Below are positions 34,686 to 43,189 of a DNA stretch of 64,000 nt, one piece after another. The notes under the pieces were generated by a model. That model worked only from the letters and a program-made list of their open reading frames with translations. It did not search any database and was not told the DNA's origin. Origin of the DNA: CAVQXR01 sp963717955 (lineage in GTDB: Bacteria; Actinomycetota; Thermoleophilia; Gaiellales; Gaiellaceae); NCBI GenBank assembly GCA_963717955.1, contig CAVQXR010000002.1, positions 310,001-374,000 on the forward strand. The letters are read 5' to 3'. The number at the start of each line of letters is the position of its first letter. Positions within the stretch are counted from its first letter, which is position 1. A program made the position numbers and the translations under genes.

Positions 34686-36712
34686 CCGACCACCACGAGC
34701 GCATCCACGGCCACGGCGCCCTCCGGGCCGAGGATGAGCGGGTTGACGTCGATCTCCGCGACCTCCGGGTGGTGGAGGGCGAGGTCGCCGAGCGCGATGA
34801 CCGTTCTGGCCAGATCGTCCCGGGCTGCCTCGCTCGCTGCCCGCGCGAGCCCGGGGGCCTCCGCGACGATCGCTCGCGCCGCGTCGAGGTCGAGGGGGGC
34901 GAGGGCCACGGCGGCAAGAGAGAGCGCCTCGACCGCGACGCCGCCCAGCCCGATCGCCAGCACCGGTCCGTAGTCGGGATCTCGCGAGAGGCCGCAGATG
35001 ACCTCCGCGCCCGAGGCGACCTGCCGGGCGACGAGCACGCGCCCGCCGAGCCGGGCCGCGGCGGCGCGCACGGCGTCCGTGCTCTCGACACCGAGCACGA
35101 CGCCGCCTGTGGCGCTCTTGTGCGCGGGGCCGTCCGCCTTGACGACGACCGGGAACCCGAGCGCCTCGGCGGCCTCCGCCGCCTCGTCCGGGCCCGCCGC
35201 CCGGGCCCGCGGTGCGACCGGGACGCCGTAGCGTTCGAGGATCAGCGCCGACTCGAACTCCGGCAGTGCCCCGGGACGCAGAAGGTCGTCGAGCGCGACA
35301 ACCGCTCGCTCGAGCGCCGGCGGCCGCACCGGGCGCCACCGGGCAACCGCGGCGATCGCGCGGAGGGAATGCGCTGAGCCGCGGAGCAGCGCGAGATCCC
35401 GCTCCCGCGCGACGCGGGCGATGTGCGCCGGCGGGTCGCTCGTGTGCACCGACGTGATCGCCCCGAACAGGCCGTCGGTCGCGTCGACCGCCTGGGCGAG
35501 CGAGCGGACGACCATCGTGCACCAGCCCTCCTCGTCCACCCCCCGGAACTGGGACAGGTCGACCTGGCCGAGCAGCACGTCGTAGGCGCCCGACCGGGCG
35601 AGCACCTGGAAGCAGCGGGGATAGACGACGTTCTCGTCGTCGATCGCCCACGCGTCGAGTGGGTTCTGCGGCGAGACGAAGTTCGGGAACTCCGAGCGCA
35701 GCTCCGCCGACACCGCGCCGGGGATCGGCTCGAACGGGAGGCCGACCGCCTGGCCGTGGTCGGCGAGCAGCGCGCACTCCCCGCCGGACTCCGACACGGC
35801 GGCGATCCGGGGGCCACGCGGCCAGCGCTTCCGTCCGAGCACCTCGAGGGTCTCGAACAGGTCGTGGACGTCATCGACCTCGATCGCTCCGTATCGCCGG
35901 AGGAGCGCCGAGAAGGCCCGGGCGGAGCCGACGAGCGCGCCCGTGTGGGCGAGCGTCGCCCGGGCGGCCGCGTCCGAGCGGCCCACCTTGAGGCAGACGA
36001 CCGGCTTGCCGGCCTCGGCCGCGAGCTCGAGGGCCGCCGCGAACGCGTGCGGACGCCGGACAGCCTCGATGAACAGCCCGATCGCCCGCGTGCCGTCGTC
36101 GGCCGCGAGAAAACCGAGCAGGTCGGCGGCGTCGCGGTTGAGCTCACCACCCGACGAGACCACCGTGCGGAAGCCGATCCGCGGGCCCATTGCGATGAAC
36201 GCCTCGCCGATCGAGCCGGACTGGGCGACCACCGACACGTGACCCGGCACGAAGGTGTCCGGGACGGTGCCGATCCAGGTCGACGGCCCGACCGGCGATG
36301 CGACGCCCATGCAGTTCGGGCCGATCACCGCCGCTCCGGCGGCATCGGCGAGCTCGGTCAGTCGCCGGACGACAACGGGCCCCTCGGCTCCTGCCTCGGC
36401 TCCGACGCCCGGCACGACGAGCGCCCGGATCCCGGCGGTGAGCGCTTCCTCGGCCGCCTGCTCGACCCGCGCGTGCGACACGAGCAAGAACGCGAGCTCC
36501 GGGGTCTCGCGCAGCGCACCGATGCTGGGATAGCAGGTCGTCCCGAGCACCTCCGGGCGGTTCGGGTTGACGAGGTAGACGGGCACGCCTCCCCGGCTCG
36601 CCCCCTCGATCGGGCGCACGCTGCGCTCGGAGGCGCCGACGACGACGAGCGACCGCGGGAAGAGCAGGGGCTCGATCCCGCCCCGCAGCACAGCCTCGGA
36701 CTTCACCGTCAT
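34682..36712 (-). CDS. NDP-forming acyl-CoA synthetase (acetyl-CoA synthetase/ADP-forming family), fused subunits
   Basis: 676 aa with a CoA-binding domain (LFPRSLVVVGASERS at about 15), a succinyl-CoA-ligase-like domain and a C-terminal ATP-grasp domain (FPVVVKADGPAHKSATGGV). It interconverts acyl-CoA plus ADP or GDP plus Pi with free acid plus NTP. The ATG at 36712 is used; the upstream in-frame extension overlaps the divergent thioesterase. It is the first gene of a minus-strand operon with the small ORF and the crotonase. The acid substrate is unknown. Confidence 0.9.
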   Translation of the reverse strand: MTVKSEAVLRGGIEPLLFPRSLVVVGASERSVRPIEGASRGGVPVYLVNPNRPEVLGTTCYPSIGALRETPELAFLLVSHARVEQAAEEALTAGIRALVVPGVGAEAGAEGPVVVRRLTELADAAGAAVIGPNCMGVASPVGPSTWIGTVPDTFVPGHVSVVAQSGSIGEAFIAMGPRIGFRTVVSSGGELNRDAADLLGFLAADDGTRAIGLFIEAVRRPHAFAAALELAAEAGKPVVCLKVGRSDAAARATLAHTGALVGSARAFSALLRRYGAIEVDDVHDLFETLEVLGRKRWPRGPRIAAVSESGGECALLADHGQAVGLPFEPIPGAVSAELRSEFPNFVSPQNPLDAWAIDDENVVYPRCFQVLARSGAYDVLLGQVDLSQFRGVDEEGWCTMVVRSLAQAVDATDGLFGAITSVHTSDPPAHIARVARERDLALLRGSAHSLRAIAAVARWRPVRPPALERAVVALDDLLRPGALPEFESALILERYGVPVAPRARAAGPDEAAEAAEALGFPVVVKADGPAHKSATGGVVLGVESTDAVRAAAARLGGRVLVARQVASGAEVICGLSRDPDYGPVLAIGLGGVAVEALSLAAVALAPLDLDAARAIVAEAPGLARAASEAARDDLARTVIALGDLALHHPEVAEIDVNPLILGPEGAVAVDALVVVG

Positions 36713-36764
36713 GCCGGCGCAGAGCCTACCGCCGCAGCATCCGTGCGAGGTAGCATCCGCCGCC

Positions 36765-37163
36765 GTGCACGAGAAGCGGATCGAGATCCGGTGGCGCGAC
36801 ATGGACGCCTACCGCCACGTCAACAACGCCGTGTACCTCACCTACCTGGAAGAGGTCCGCGACGAGTGGCTCGAGGGTGTGCTCGGGGATGCCGAGTCCG
36901 TCTGGGACTTCGTGCTCGCCCGGGTCGCGATCGACTTCCGGCGTGAGCTCCGCCAGGAGGACGATGCGGTGCTCGTGCGTTGCCGGCTGGCGCGCATCGG
37001 GAACTCCAGCATCCGCACCGTCGAGGAGATCCGGACCCTGGACGGGACGCTCGCGGCGGAGGCGGAGGCCGTACTGGTTGCGCGCGAGTTCGGGGAAGGA
37101 CATTCGCGCCCGCTGACCGCGCAGGAGCGCGCATCCTTCGAGCGCGAGGGATCGATTGTCTAG
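36765..37163 (+). CDS. Acyl-CoA thioesterase, 4HBT/YbgC type
   Basis: 132 aa hot-dog protein. IEIRWRDMDAYRHVNNAVYL holds the catalytic Asp and the family HVNN signature, followed by YLEEVRDEWL. It hydrolyses acyl-CoA to free acid. The GTG at 36765 (VHEKRIEIRW) is the natural start. It is divergent from the acyl-CoA synthetase with 52 bp between starts. Confidence 0.9.
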   Translation: MHEKRIEIRWRDMDAYRHVNNAVYLTYLEEVRDEWLEGVLGDAESVWDFVLARVAIDFRRELRQEDDAVLVRCRLARIGNSSIRTVEEIRTLDGTLAAEAEAVLVAREFGEGHSRPLTAQERASFEREGSIV

Positions 37164-37167
37164 GAGC

Positions 37168-37321
37168 TCGTTTCAGAATGACGTTCGTCGCCGGGGCGTG
37201 ATGGGCGGGCGCGATGCGAGGACGCAGCAAGCCCCAGTACGAGACGTATTGGGGCGACCGAGGACGCCACAGCGCGCACGCACACCGCGTCACGGCGGCA
37301 CAAGGCTTCGTTCCGAAACGA
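37168..37321. repeat. Copy 2 of the family-2 palindromic element, bounded by inverted repeats
   Basis: Imperfect 15-bp inverted repeats (TCGTTTCaGAAtGA at 37168-37182 and its complement at 37307-37321) bracket nearly the whole gap between two convergent genes. Inside, in inverted orientation to copies 1 and 3, are GAGGACGCAG, a 10-bp stem (37232-37241 with 37245-37254, CCCCAGTACG/CGTATTGGGG, one G-T pair) and CGACCGAGGACGC. It could be a small non-autonomous element or a bidirectional terminator. Confidence 0.65.
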
Positions 37322-37323
37322 TT

Positions 37324-37491
37324 CTATTCCTCCGTGGTCTCCCGCTCCTCGGCCTCGTCCCGCTGCTCCTCGATCTCCCGGCGCTTCCGGTCGGAGGCCC
37401 GCTTCTCCTCGTCCAGCTTGTGGGGCCCGCCGCCGGGGCGCACGGCCAGGTTGCGTCCCGGGCCCGGCATCCGCACGCGCTTGCGCTTCAT
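37324..37491 (-). CDS. Small highly charged hypothetical protein
   Basis: 55 aa from the ATG at 37491 (MKRKRVRMPGPGRNLAV), with GAGG six bases upstream; an ATG at 37497 adds two residues. The N-terminal third is basic with a PGPGRN turn, and the rest is a continuous acidic/basic helix (about 30-55) with high coiled-coil character. I recognise no family. The stop is next to the inverted-repeat element. Strong codon bias supports it as a real gene. Confidence 0.5.
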   Translation of the reverse strand: MKRKRVRMPGPGRNLAVRPGGGPHKLDEEKRASDRKRREIEEQRDEAEERETTEE

Positions 37492-37509
37492 GGCCATCCT
37501 CGGGTGAGC

Positions 37510-37813
37510 CTACCCGCCGTCGCGGGGCCCGATCTGGCCGATCGCCCTCGCCCGGGACCGAGGGAGCCGCTCGAGACGATCGGCAACTCTCGGGGCGGGG
37601 CCCCGCCCCGAGTCCACCGAGGGCAACGGCGGACCTATGAGACACGGCGCGGCCGCGGCGACGAGCTCGCCGCCGCAGTTCGGGCAGCGCCCGTCCATCG
37701 CAGCGGAGCAGGACGGGCAGAACGTGCACTCGTAGCTGCAGATCCGCGCCTCGCCGTCCGGCCGGCAGCGCGGCGCCGCAGCGCTCGCACTCCGTCCGCA
37801 TGTCGAGCGCCAT
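37510..37813 (-). pseudogene. DUF1272-type zinc-ribbon protein with one frameshift
   Basis: The start MALDMRTECERCGAALP is in one frame. One extra G near 37765 then shifts the reading, and the rest (ICSYECTFC, CPSCSAAM, GRCPNCGGELV) follows in another frame. Rejoined, it has the Cys-pair pattern of DUF1272, a small zinc-binding family of unknown function. The final 40 residues run on past the usual end. Its ATG overlaps the TGA of the upstream alcohol dehydrogenase (TGATG). The shift looks like a sequence error. Confidence 0.7.
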
Positions 37814-38914
37814 CAGCCGGTCTCCGGGTAGACGATCACGACCGCGCAGTCTCGCCGCGCCTGCATCGCCTCGAACGCGTCGTTGACGCCGTCGAGGTCG
37901 CACGTCGAGATCATCGGTCGAGCTTCAGCTTGCCGCTCGTGTAGAGCTCGAGGAGGATCGGGAAGTCGACGAGCGGACGGCACGACCCGTACCAGCAGCC
38001 CGAACCGCCCGCTCCTCGAGGGTCAGCGTGAGCGCGTCGAAGGGGATCCGCGCCTCCGGCGGCGCCATGCCGACGAGGATCGCCTGACCGCCGCGCCCGG
38101 TGAGCCGAGAGCGCAAGCTCGATCGTCTCGGGCCGCCCGATCGCCTCGAACGCGTGGTCGACGCCGCCGTCCGTGAGGTCCTGCACCGCTTCGGCCGCGT
38201 CGACGGCGGTTGCGTCGACGGTGTCGGTCGCGCCGAGCGCCCGCGCGTCTCGAGCTTCGCGGGTACGACGTCGACGGCGATGATCGTCTGCGCGCCCGCG
38301 ATCGCGGCTCCCTGGATCACGTTCAGCCCCACACCGCCGCAGCCGACCACCGCGACGCGATCTCGCCCGGCCGCACGCGGGCCGTGTTGAGCGCGGCGCC
38401 GACGCCGGTCATCACCGCGCAGCCCATCAGCGCGAGCTCGGTGCAGCGGCAGGGACGGATCGACGGGGATCGCGGTCCGGGCGGGCACGACGGAGCGCTC
38501 GGCGAACGACGACGTGTTGTAGTGGTGGATCCGTCTCTCGCCGATGTGGAAGCGCGCTCGTCCCGTCCTCGAGCGTCGCGTCGTACCAGGCGATGTTCTC
38601 GCAGATGTTCGGCCGGCCCGCTCGCGCACTAGCGGCAGCGACCGCAGTAGGGAAGCCAGGTCAGCATGCACGTGATCGCCGGGCTCGACGTTCGTGACGC
38701 CCGGCCCGATCTCCTCGACGACGCCCGCGCCCTCGTGGCCGAGGATGGCCGGCAGCGGACGTCGGGTGGATGTTCTGGACGACGTGGAGGTCGGAGTGGC
38801 AGACGCCGCTCGCGGCCATCCGGATCGCAGATCTCGCCCGTCCTTCGGCGCGTCGAGCTCGACCTCCTCGACTACGAGCGGCTCGTCGAACTCGTAGAGG
38901 ACGGCTGCCCGCAC
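37813..38914 (-). pseudogene. Zinc-dependent alcohol dehydrogenase, broken by many indels
   Basis: From a GTG at 38914 (VRAAVLYEFDEPLVVEEVEL) the segments of a class-III-like medium-chain alcohol dehydrogenase follow in order but in changing frames. They include SGVCHSDLHVVQ (catalytic zinc), LPAILGHEGAGVVEEIGPG, a structural-zinc Cys cluster, FHIGERRIHHYN, VAVVGCGGVGLNVIQGA (NAD site) and VDHAFEAIGRPETIELAL. One Tyr codon in the Cys cluster reads TAG. The order and spacing match a gene of about 367 aa. Several indels within 1.1 kb beside two other broken genes suggest a poor-quality stretch. Confidence 0.75.
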
Positions 38915-38949
38915 AGGCGCGGATCCTACTCTCTGTAGATTGTCGCGCC

Positions 38950-40272
38950 GTGCCACTGACCGACGACGAGCAGCGCGTCTGTGATGAGATCGACGCCCGG
39001 CAGGACGAGCTCGTTCGGCTCGCATCCGACCTGATCGGGTTCGACACCACTGCCCGTGAACCGGACGACCCGCCGCGGCAGGAGCACGCGCTCCAGGCGT
39101 ACCTCGCCGGAGCGGCTCGCGACGGCCGGCGCCGAGACCGAGCTGATCGAGCTCGAGCGTGCGGAGCTCGAGGGCAAGCCGCTCTACGTCGCCGGGAATG
39201 GGGTTCGAGGGCCGTCCGCAGCTCGTCGCGCGCTTCGTCGGGCAGCGGTGGAGGAGTCGCTGCTGTTCAACGGCCACATCGACGCCGTGTCCGCCGAGCC
39301 GATCGATCGGTGGACGAGCCATCCGCTTCGAGGCCGAGATCCGCGACGGAAACCTCTACGGCCGCGGCTCGTGCGACATGAAGGGCGGGATCGCGTGCAT
39401 GGTCTTCGCCGCGGAGATGCTGGCGGGCTCGGCGATCGCCTTGCGGCGACCTGATCGTCGCGACGAACACGGACGAGGAGTCGTCGGGCGCGGGCGGGCT
39501 CGCGCTCGTCCTGAACGGCGTCCAGGCCGACGCGGGGATCGTCACCGAGCCGACGAACTTCGACGTCTGGATCTCGTGTCGTGGGACGAGCTATGCGACG
39601 GTCGTCGGTCGACGGGCGCCCAGGGCACGCCGAGGTCTTCCAGCCGCACTGGCGCGAGGGAGGCGCCGTCAACGCGATCGAGAAGGCACAGGTCGTGCTC
39701 GACGCGATCCGGCGCCTGCGCGAGGAGTGGCGCAACCGCTCCGATCTGCGCCATCCCCGGCTGTCGATGCCGGACGTCCTGCCGACGATGATCGAGGCGG
39801 GCGAGTGGGCGGTCACGTACCCTGCCGAGTGCCGATCACGATCGCCGTTCTCTACCTGCCGCAGCAGACCGACGACGAGGGTTGGTCGTTCGAGGTCGAG
39901 CGCGAGGTCGACGAATGGATCGCGAAGGCGGCGGCGAGCGACCCCTGGCTCGCCGAGCATCCGCCGCGCGTCGACGTGGTGGCCGAACCGGGTCATGTCG
40001 CTCGAGATCCCGCCGGACGACCCGATCGTCTCGACGATGCCCGGTCGACCGAGGACGTCGGACGTCCCGGCGCGCTGTCCGGCCTCGACTCCTGGTACGA
40101 CGGGGCGACGTTCACGCGGCTCGGCGGCACGCCGGCGATCGCCTACGGGCCGCCGGGCTTCGCGCCGGACGGCCGAAGCGTCGCCCATACGATCGACGAG
40201 TACGTGCCGGTCGACGGGCTCGTCGCGTGCGCCCAGGGGCTCGCCGTCGCCGCGATGCGCCACTGCTGCTGA
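38950..40272 (+). pseudogene. M20-family peptidase/deacetylase (ArgE/DapE-like), broken by indels
   Basis: The GTG at 38950 starts VPLTDDEQRVCDEIDARQ. Recognisable blocks then follow across frames: SLLFNGHIDAVSAEP (first metal site), YGRGSCDMKGG, TDEESSGAGGLAL (catalytic and bridging acids), an aggregation domain with GHAEVFQPHW, and a C-terminal IAYGPPG...AHTIDEYV. Shifts lie near 39115, 39200, 39240, 39330, 39440, 39585 and later. The rejoined length of about 430 aa is normal for acetylornithine deacetylase relatives. It probably cleaves an N-acyl or N-carbamoyl amino acid. It is divergent from the alcohol dehydrogenase and precedes an intact acyl-CoA dehydrogenase by 16 bp. Confidence 0.78.
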
Positions 40273-40288
40273 CACCGGAGGAGGTTCC

Positions 40289-41455
40289 ATGCTGGTCGTA
40301 CCCGAGCTCCCCGAGGACATCCGCGCGCTCAAGGAGCGAGCGCGGCAGTTCGTCGAGGCCGAGGTCTACCCGATCGAGGAGCGGATCGCCGCGAGCGGTG
40401 CCATCGACTGGGCTGCCGTCGCAGATGTCCGCCGCAGAGCGTGGGACGCGGGCTTCGCGATACTGAACATGCCGGAGGAGGCCGGCGGCCGGAACCTCTC
40501 GATGCTCGGGCAGGTCGCGCTCGAGGAGGAGGCCGGGAAGTGCACGAACGGGCTCGGCTTCGTGGTCGCCAACCGCGGACCGCGCGAGCTCTACGAGCTG
40601 GCGACGGCCCATCAGATCGAGCGCTACCTCGCGCCGGCGCTGCGCGGCGAGCACCACGGGGCGTGGGCGATCACCGAGCCCGGCGCGGGATCCGACGTCT
40701 CGCTCGTCCAGGCGACCGCCGTGCGCACAGGTGACGACTGGCTGCTCAACGGCGAGAAGTGGTTCGTCACGAGCCAGGGCGAACCCGGCTACTACGTCGT
40801 GCTCGCGGTCGCCGACGGCGAGCAGGCGCTGTTCTTCGTCGACCCGGATGCGCCCGGCCTGCGGATCGCGTCCGTGCCCGGCTTCCTGCACGATCCGTAC
40901 CTCGACCATCACCCGGAGATCGTCTTCACCGACTGTCGCGTTCCCGGGCGCAACCGGATCCCGTCGGGCGGCAACGAGGGCGCGAAGGAGTGGTTCACGA
41001 TCGAGCGCCTGTTCATCGCCGCGCGCTGCTGCGGCGCCGCGATCCGGAGCCTCGAGCTCGCCTCGGCGTTCGCGAAAGAGCGTGTCCAGTTCGACCGGCC
41101 GATCGTCGAGTTCCAGGGTGTCTCGTTCCAGCTCGCCGACTCGCTCACCGAGCTGCTCGCTGCACGCCTGATGACCTACCACGCGGCGCATGCCTTCGAC
41201 ATCGAGCCCGACCGGAAGATCGTCCACGGCAAGGTGGCAATGGCGAAGCTCTACGCCTCGGAGGCGGCCGGCCGGATCGTCGATCGTGCCGTCCAGATCT
41301 TCGGCGGGCGCGGGTACCGGACGGACAACCCGGTCGCGCGCTTCTACCGCGAGGTCCGCGTCGATCGGATCTGGGAGGGGACGAGCGAGATCCAGCGGTT
41401 GATCGTCGCGCGGGGCCTCGCCAAGCGCGGGATCGACGCCTACGTCGGGCTCTGA
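40289..41455 (+). CDS. Acyl-CoA dehydrogenase
   Basis: 388 aa. FAD motif WAITEPGAGSDVS, WFVTSQG, and the C-terminal catalytic region DRIWEGTSEIQRLIVARGL. It resembles medium/long-chain or cinnamoyl-type relatives rather than the two other ACADs in the window. The ATG at 40289 has GGAGGAGG upstream. The frame is clean even though the genes just before it are broken, so any sequence-quality problem stops here. Confidence 0.92.
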   Translation: MLVVPELPEDIRALKERARQFVEAEVYPIEERIAASGAIDWAAVADVRRRAWDAGFAILNMPEEAGGRNLSMLGQVALEEEAGKCTNGLGFVVANRGPRELYELATAHQIERYLAPALRGEHHGAWAITEPGAGSDVSLVQATAVRTGDDWLLNGEKWFVTSQGEPGYYVVLAVADGEQALFFVDPDAPGLRIASVPGFLHDPYLDHHPEIVFTDCRVPGRNRIPSGGNEGAKEWFTIERLFIAARCCGAAIRSLELASAFAKERVQFDRPIVEFQGVSFQLADSLTELLAARLMTYHAAHAFDIEPDRKIVHGKVAMAKLYASEAAGRIVDRAVQIFGGRGYRTDNPVARFYREVRVDRIWEGTSEIQRLIVARGLAKRGIDAYVGL

Positions 41456-41629
41456 GCGACGGCTCCTCGGTCGTCGGGCCGGGCGGCGGGTTGCCGTCAT
41501 CCCCCCGGCTCGTGGGCATGACCGCCGCCCGTCCCGTCGATTGCCGGACGCCGACGACTTCTACCAGGTTGGCCGGTCGTCATCGGCTCCTAACGAATCG
41601 ACGCGGCAGGCGTCAAACGTGCCATCAGG

Positions 41630-42304
41630 GTGTCGACCGGCCGCATCGCCCTCTCCGTTTGTGTCGTTGCGACGACGGCTATGGCGCTCGTCGCCTGCGG
41701 CGGCGGCTCGGATGCCGGGGCGCCGGCCACCGGGACCGAGTCGCTTCCGACGACGGCAGCCTCGACGACGGAGGCGGTGACGACGGAGGCGGTGACGACC
41801 GAGGCGGTCGCCACTGAGCCTGCCACGACGACGGATGCTCCCGCGACGACCGACCTGGCGAGGACCACCGAGCCGCCGGCCGAGACCGAGACCCCGAAGG
41901 CGCTTCCCGGGCTGCCGGCGTACACCGCCGGGTACGAGACGTGGACGAGGCTGAATCCCGAGCCGATCCCCCCGTCCGACAACGATCCGCATCTCGGCAC
42001 GAAGGACGTCTTCGTCAGCCAGGAGGCGGATCGGAGCAGCGGCTCGCTCGTCTACCCGGAAGGGACGATCGTCGTCAAGCAAGGGTTCCGGCCCGACCGC
42101 GCATTCATCGGCCTGATCGCGATCATGCGTAAGGAGCAGGGCGCCGACCCCGACCACAACGACTGGGTCTTCGTCGAGTACGCGCGTGAGACCGCGGACG
42201 CCTCGTTCACCGAGCTCGCGAGCGGTGCCGTGTGCTCGGGCTGCCACATGGGTGCCGTCGACACGGACTACGTCTGGGTTCACGCGACGGGCGCTGCGCC
42301 CTGA
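41630..42304 (+). CDS. Cytochrome P460-like haem lipoprotein
   Basis: 224 aa. A signal peptide ends at a lipobox (LVACGGG). A low-complexity Thr/Glu/Ala/Val linker (repeats of TTEAV) spans about residues 38-85. The globular domain ends in a single c-type haem motif CSGCHMG and contains YETWTRLN, TIVVKQGF and DWVFVEYA, which fit the cytochrome P460 family. Some members oxidise hydroxylamine or bind NO; others have no known role. It appears monocistronic. Confidence 0.75.
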   Translation: MSTGRIALSVCVVATTAMALVACGGGSDAGAPATGTESLPTTAASTTEAVTTEAVTTEAVATEPATTTDAPATTDLARTTEPPAETETPKALPGLPAYTAGYETWTRLNPEPIPPSDNDPHLGTKDVFVSQEADRSSGSLVYPEGTIVVKQGFRPDRAFIGLIAIMRKEQGADPDHNDWVFVEYARETADASFTELASGAVCSGCHMGAVDTDYVWVHATGAAP

Positions 42305-42382
42305 CGATCTAGGGCGAGACGGTGGGCGTGACGGTCTCCGCCCCCTCCGTCGAGCTCGGCGCCGTCGCCGCCCCGGGCTTTG

Positions 42383-43189
42383 CTAGGTCGGTTCCGTCCC
42401 GATCGCCGGCAGGTAGCCCTCCTGCTCGAGCCAGTGGCCGCCGTCGATCGTGAGCACCTCGCCCGTGATGTAGGCGGCGTAGCGCGAGCAGAGCGCGGTC
42501 GACCACCAGCTGACCTCCTCGACGGTCGCGAGCCGGCCGAGGGGAACGGTCGCTGAAACGCGGGCGCGGTCCTCCTCGGTGGGCCAGAGCGCTGCCCCGG
42601 CGCCCTCGGTCTCGGTCGGACCAGGGCAGATCGCGTTTGCGCGGATCCCGTGCGGCGCCCACTCGACGGCAAGCGTGCGCGTCATCGCCAGCAGCCCCGC
42701 CTTGGCCGCGGCCGAGTGGACGGTGCCCGGGCCACCCGTCCAGGCATAGCTCGCGAGCACGCTGAGGATCGCGCCGCCGTCACCCTGCGCGATCATCTGG
42801 CGCCCGGCCGCGCGAGCGCAGAGAAACCCCCCGTCGAGCACGATCCCGACCACGGCGCGCCAGCCGTTCGGGGAAAGGTCCTCGGCCCGGACGACGAAGT
42901 TCCCGGCGGCGTTGTTGACGAGCACGTCGATCCGTCCGAACCGCTTCACGGCTTCGGCCATCATGGCGTCGACCTCATCCGGCTGGCGGACGTCGGTCGG
43001 CTTCCAGTGCGCTGCACCCCCGTCGTCCTCGATCTGCGCGACGGTCTCCTCGAGCGGCTCCGGGCGCCGGCCCGCGACGAGCACGCAGGCGCCCAGCCGG
43101 GCGAACTCGAGGGCCATGGCACGACCCATGCCGCCTCCCCCGCCGGTCACGACCGCGACCTTGCCCTCGAACGTCCCCTCAGCGAGCAC
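42383..43189 (-). CDS. SDR-family 2,4-dienoyl-CoA reductase-like enzyme
   Basis: 268 aa. The cofactor motif is VVTGGGGGMGRAMA, and VNNAAGNF follows. The usual SDR active-site Tyr is absent: the position reads VHSAAAKAGLLAM, as in mitochondrial/peroxisomal dienoyl-CoA reductases (SASAKAG pattern). This points to NADPH-dependent reduction of dienoyl-CoA. The GTG at 43189 overlaps the acyl-CoA synthetase stop by 11 bp. It is the last gene of a four-gene operon. Confidence 0.87.
   Translation of the reverse strand: MLAEGTFEGKVAVVTGGGGGMGRAMALEFARLGACVLVAGRRPEPLEETVAQIEDDGGAAHWKPTDVRQPDEVDAMMAEAVKRFGRIDVLVNNAAGNFVVRAEDLSPNGWRAVVGIVLDGGFLCARAAGRQMIAQGDGGAILSVLASYAWTGGPGTVHSAAAKAGLLAMTRTLAVEWAPHGIRANAICPGPTETEGAGAALWPTEEDRARVSATVPLGRLATVEEVSWWSTALCSRYAAYITGEVLTIDGGHWLEQEGYLPAIGTEPT

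Noticed and set aside
37214..37507. Plus-strand ORF across the palindromic element
   Set aside because: It runs through the hairpin and opposite the small charged-protein gene. Its product has no domain and its start lies inside the repeat.
42383..43189. SDR thought inactive because the active-site Tyr is missing
   Set aside because: Dienoyl-CoA reductases naturally lack that Tyr and keep the SAxAKAG pattern seen here.
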